DNA of 64,000 nt, taken from the NCBI RefSeq assembly GCF_027409185.1, contig NC_084467.1:88110501-88174500 (forward strand), in the 5' to 3' direction. Under the pieces are notes generated by a model, which had not been told where the DNA came from, ran no database searches, and saw only the letters and a list, made by a program, of their open reading frames with translations. The position numbers were made by a program, and so were the translations under genes. This DNA is from Cynocephalus volans. Its lineage: Eukaryota > Chordata > Mammalia > Dermoptera > Cynocephalidae. Shown here piece after piece: positions 62,861 through 64,000 of this stretch. Numbering within the stretch: the first letter of the stretch is position 1; every line of letters begins with the position of its first letter.

Positions 62861-63924
62861 TTTATCTGCTTGTTCAAATAATTGACCTTTGAAAATTGAG
62901 TTGCTTTTCTTGAATAGTTATTAATAAACAGTTGCAAATAAGCATTTCTGTGAAGCTTAAGTCCTCCATCCAAAAGTCAAAAATGGCATAGAAACAGAAT
63001 AAAGCACAGGGTAGGGAGCAGAATCTCATGCACTTCCAACATTAATTTCTAATTATCTTCTGAAGAGTTTGTTTCTATCAGGTGTTATACGCTGTCACAT
63101 CTACTGCTAATTTGCAGGCCATTTGTCTGATAGGCCAGACATGTCTGGGGTTAACAGGTTTTCTCCACTTGTGCCTCTCTGTTTTAATCTTCATCTTCAC
63201 CAGGCTTGTATGGACTTCCTCAGAGTTTTAGAGATGTTCTCAGTACCTGATATCAGTGATCTCATTCTTCCTAACACTGGCACGTAAAAAGATTACCAAG
63301 TTCAGTTTTGTATCAGGGCTTAATTAACACTGTGCTGATGAGAAGAGACACCTCAAAGTCTTTAAATTTTATTTCAGCCAGCCCTAAATATGTATCAAGA
63401 TAAATGTTCATTTAATTTGAATTTTAGTATTGGAAAAATCACAATGAAATTAGAATTTCTTAGAGCAGTGGTTTTTAAGACTCCTTTCATTAGAGAGCAC
63501 TAGGGTTTGTGAAGGTGCCCTAAGGACTAGCATGACTGGTAGACAGGGAGGGGCATTTGGACAATGCTGCAGGCCCCCAATCCTTTCTCAACTAAAACAG
63601 GTTAGGTTTTTTTGTTTCTTTTTTTAAAATATGTTTTACCTATTAATTTTTCAGTAGGATTTAGTTGAACACAGGGCTTCAAGGCTTAAGAGAAATTTTG
63701 AAACCACTGTCCTGAGAGGCTATTACATATTTTTTAGGCAATAATCTAATTCTTTTCCTGCAAATGAAGAGAGTGTAAAAGTGGCACAGATAGGAGGTTG
63801 AAAGGGAGGGTGCAGTAGCAGGTCTGACTTAAATCACAATTATGAAAGGAGCTTGTAGTGTTGAAGTAAAGGAGTCAAGGTATCCTGAGCTAATCTTTTC
63901 CTATCTATCCTTAATTTGTTTCAG

Positions 63925-64000
63925 GTTTCAGCAACATTTGCTGCAAGTTTAGTCACCAGCCCTGCAATTGGAGCTTACCTTGGACGAGTGTATGGGGACA
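63925..64000 (+). CDS. MFSD14A: MFSD14A coding exon 6, cut by the window end (residues 163 onward)
   Basis: The acceptor is GTTTCAG|GTT. It encodes VSATFAASLVTSPAIGAY and LGRVYGD before the window stops inside the exon. SPAIGAYLGRVYGD is the conserved G-x-x-x-G-P/S-type segment 5 region of MFS proteins. Confidence 0.93.

Larger units (their letters stand above)
61011..63924 (+). other. MFSD14A: MFSD14A intron 5
   Basis: 2.9 kb. It contains a hAT-type fragment (61433-61604) and an antisense L1 end (61975-62860) split by a 0.4 kb retro-insert (62098-62505). 62880-63900 has no confident assignment. Confidence 0.85.
37760..64000 (+). other. MFSD14A: MFSD14A (HIAT1) gene, 5' part; continues beyond the window
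   Basis: Five complete coding exons and part of a sixth (37889-37972, 49843-49938, 57727-57789, 58531-58658, 60896-61010, 63925-64000) splice in frame into the first 187 codons plus one base of an approximately 490-residue major facilitator superfamily protein. The sequence matches human MFSD14A as I remember it, with no changes noticed. It is a 12-span membrane protein of uncertain substrate; loss in mouse is reported to cause round-headed sperm and male infertility. The left limit, the presumed transcription start, is inferred from the promoter motifs. The remaining exons lie to the right. Confidence 0.93.

Overview
This is a nuclear mammalian chromosome segment. It has spliced GT-AG genes, long AT-rich introns, one CpG-island promoter, and dense interspersed repeats (L1, L2, MIR, LTRs, hAT and mariner elements). 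At least 14 copies of a tRNA-Ile-like SINE, some in a dimeric GC-rich form, match what I know of the CYN SINEs of colugos (Dermoptera, flying lemurs). No Alu was seen. The best guess is a colugo (Galeopterus or Cynocephalus); other mammals are not excluded.

Two protein genes lie head-to-tail on the + strand, in the same order as human 1p21.2. SLC35A3 (Golgi UDP-N-acetylglucosamine transporter) has its whole coding sequence in seven exons between 5824 and 25801, giving 326 aa. Its promoter and first non-coding exon lie upstream of the window. A repeat-poor tract after the stop, to about 29.2 kb, is probably its long 3' UTR. MFSD14A (HIAT1, a major-facilitator protein) starts in a CpG island near 37.6-38.6 kb. 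Its first five coding exons and the start of the sixth are present, and the gene runs off the right edge.

Layout: 1-5805, 5' intron of SLC35A3, mostly decayed antisense L1 with a nested MaLR LTR. 5806-25801, SLC35A3 exons and introns, with a (TG)63 tract, LTRs, L2, MIR and SINEs. 25802-~29.2 kb, likely 3' UTR. 29.2-37.6 kb, intergenic: two young dimeric SINEs, an LTR-like element, a decayed mariner with transposase remnants, L1 3' ends and a mariner-derived palindrome. 37.6-64 kb, MFSD14A promoter, exons and large introns.

The genes are not known to share a pathway; their adjacency is conserved synteny. No undescribed biological system is evident. The more unusual signals are a mariner parent with four internally deleted palindromic copies in one window, a 3-codon uORF whose stop overlaps the MFSD14A start codon, polyadenylated retro-insertions with target-site duplications, and heavily 5'-truncated tRNA SINEs with long duplications.
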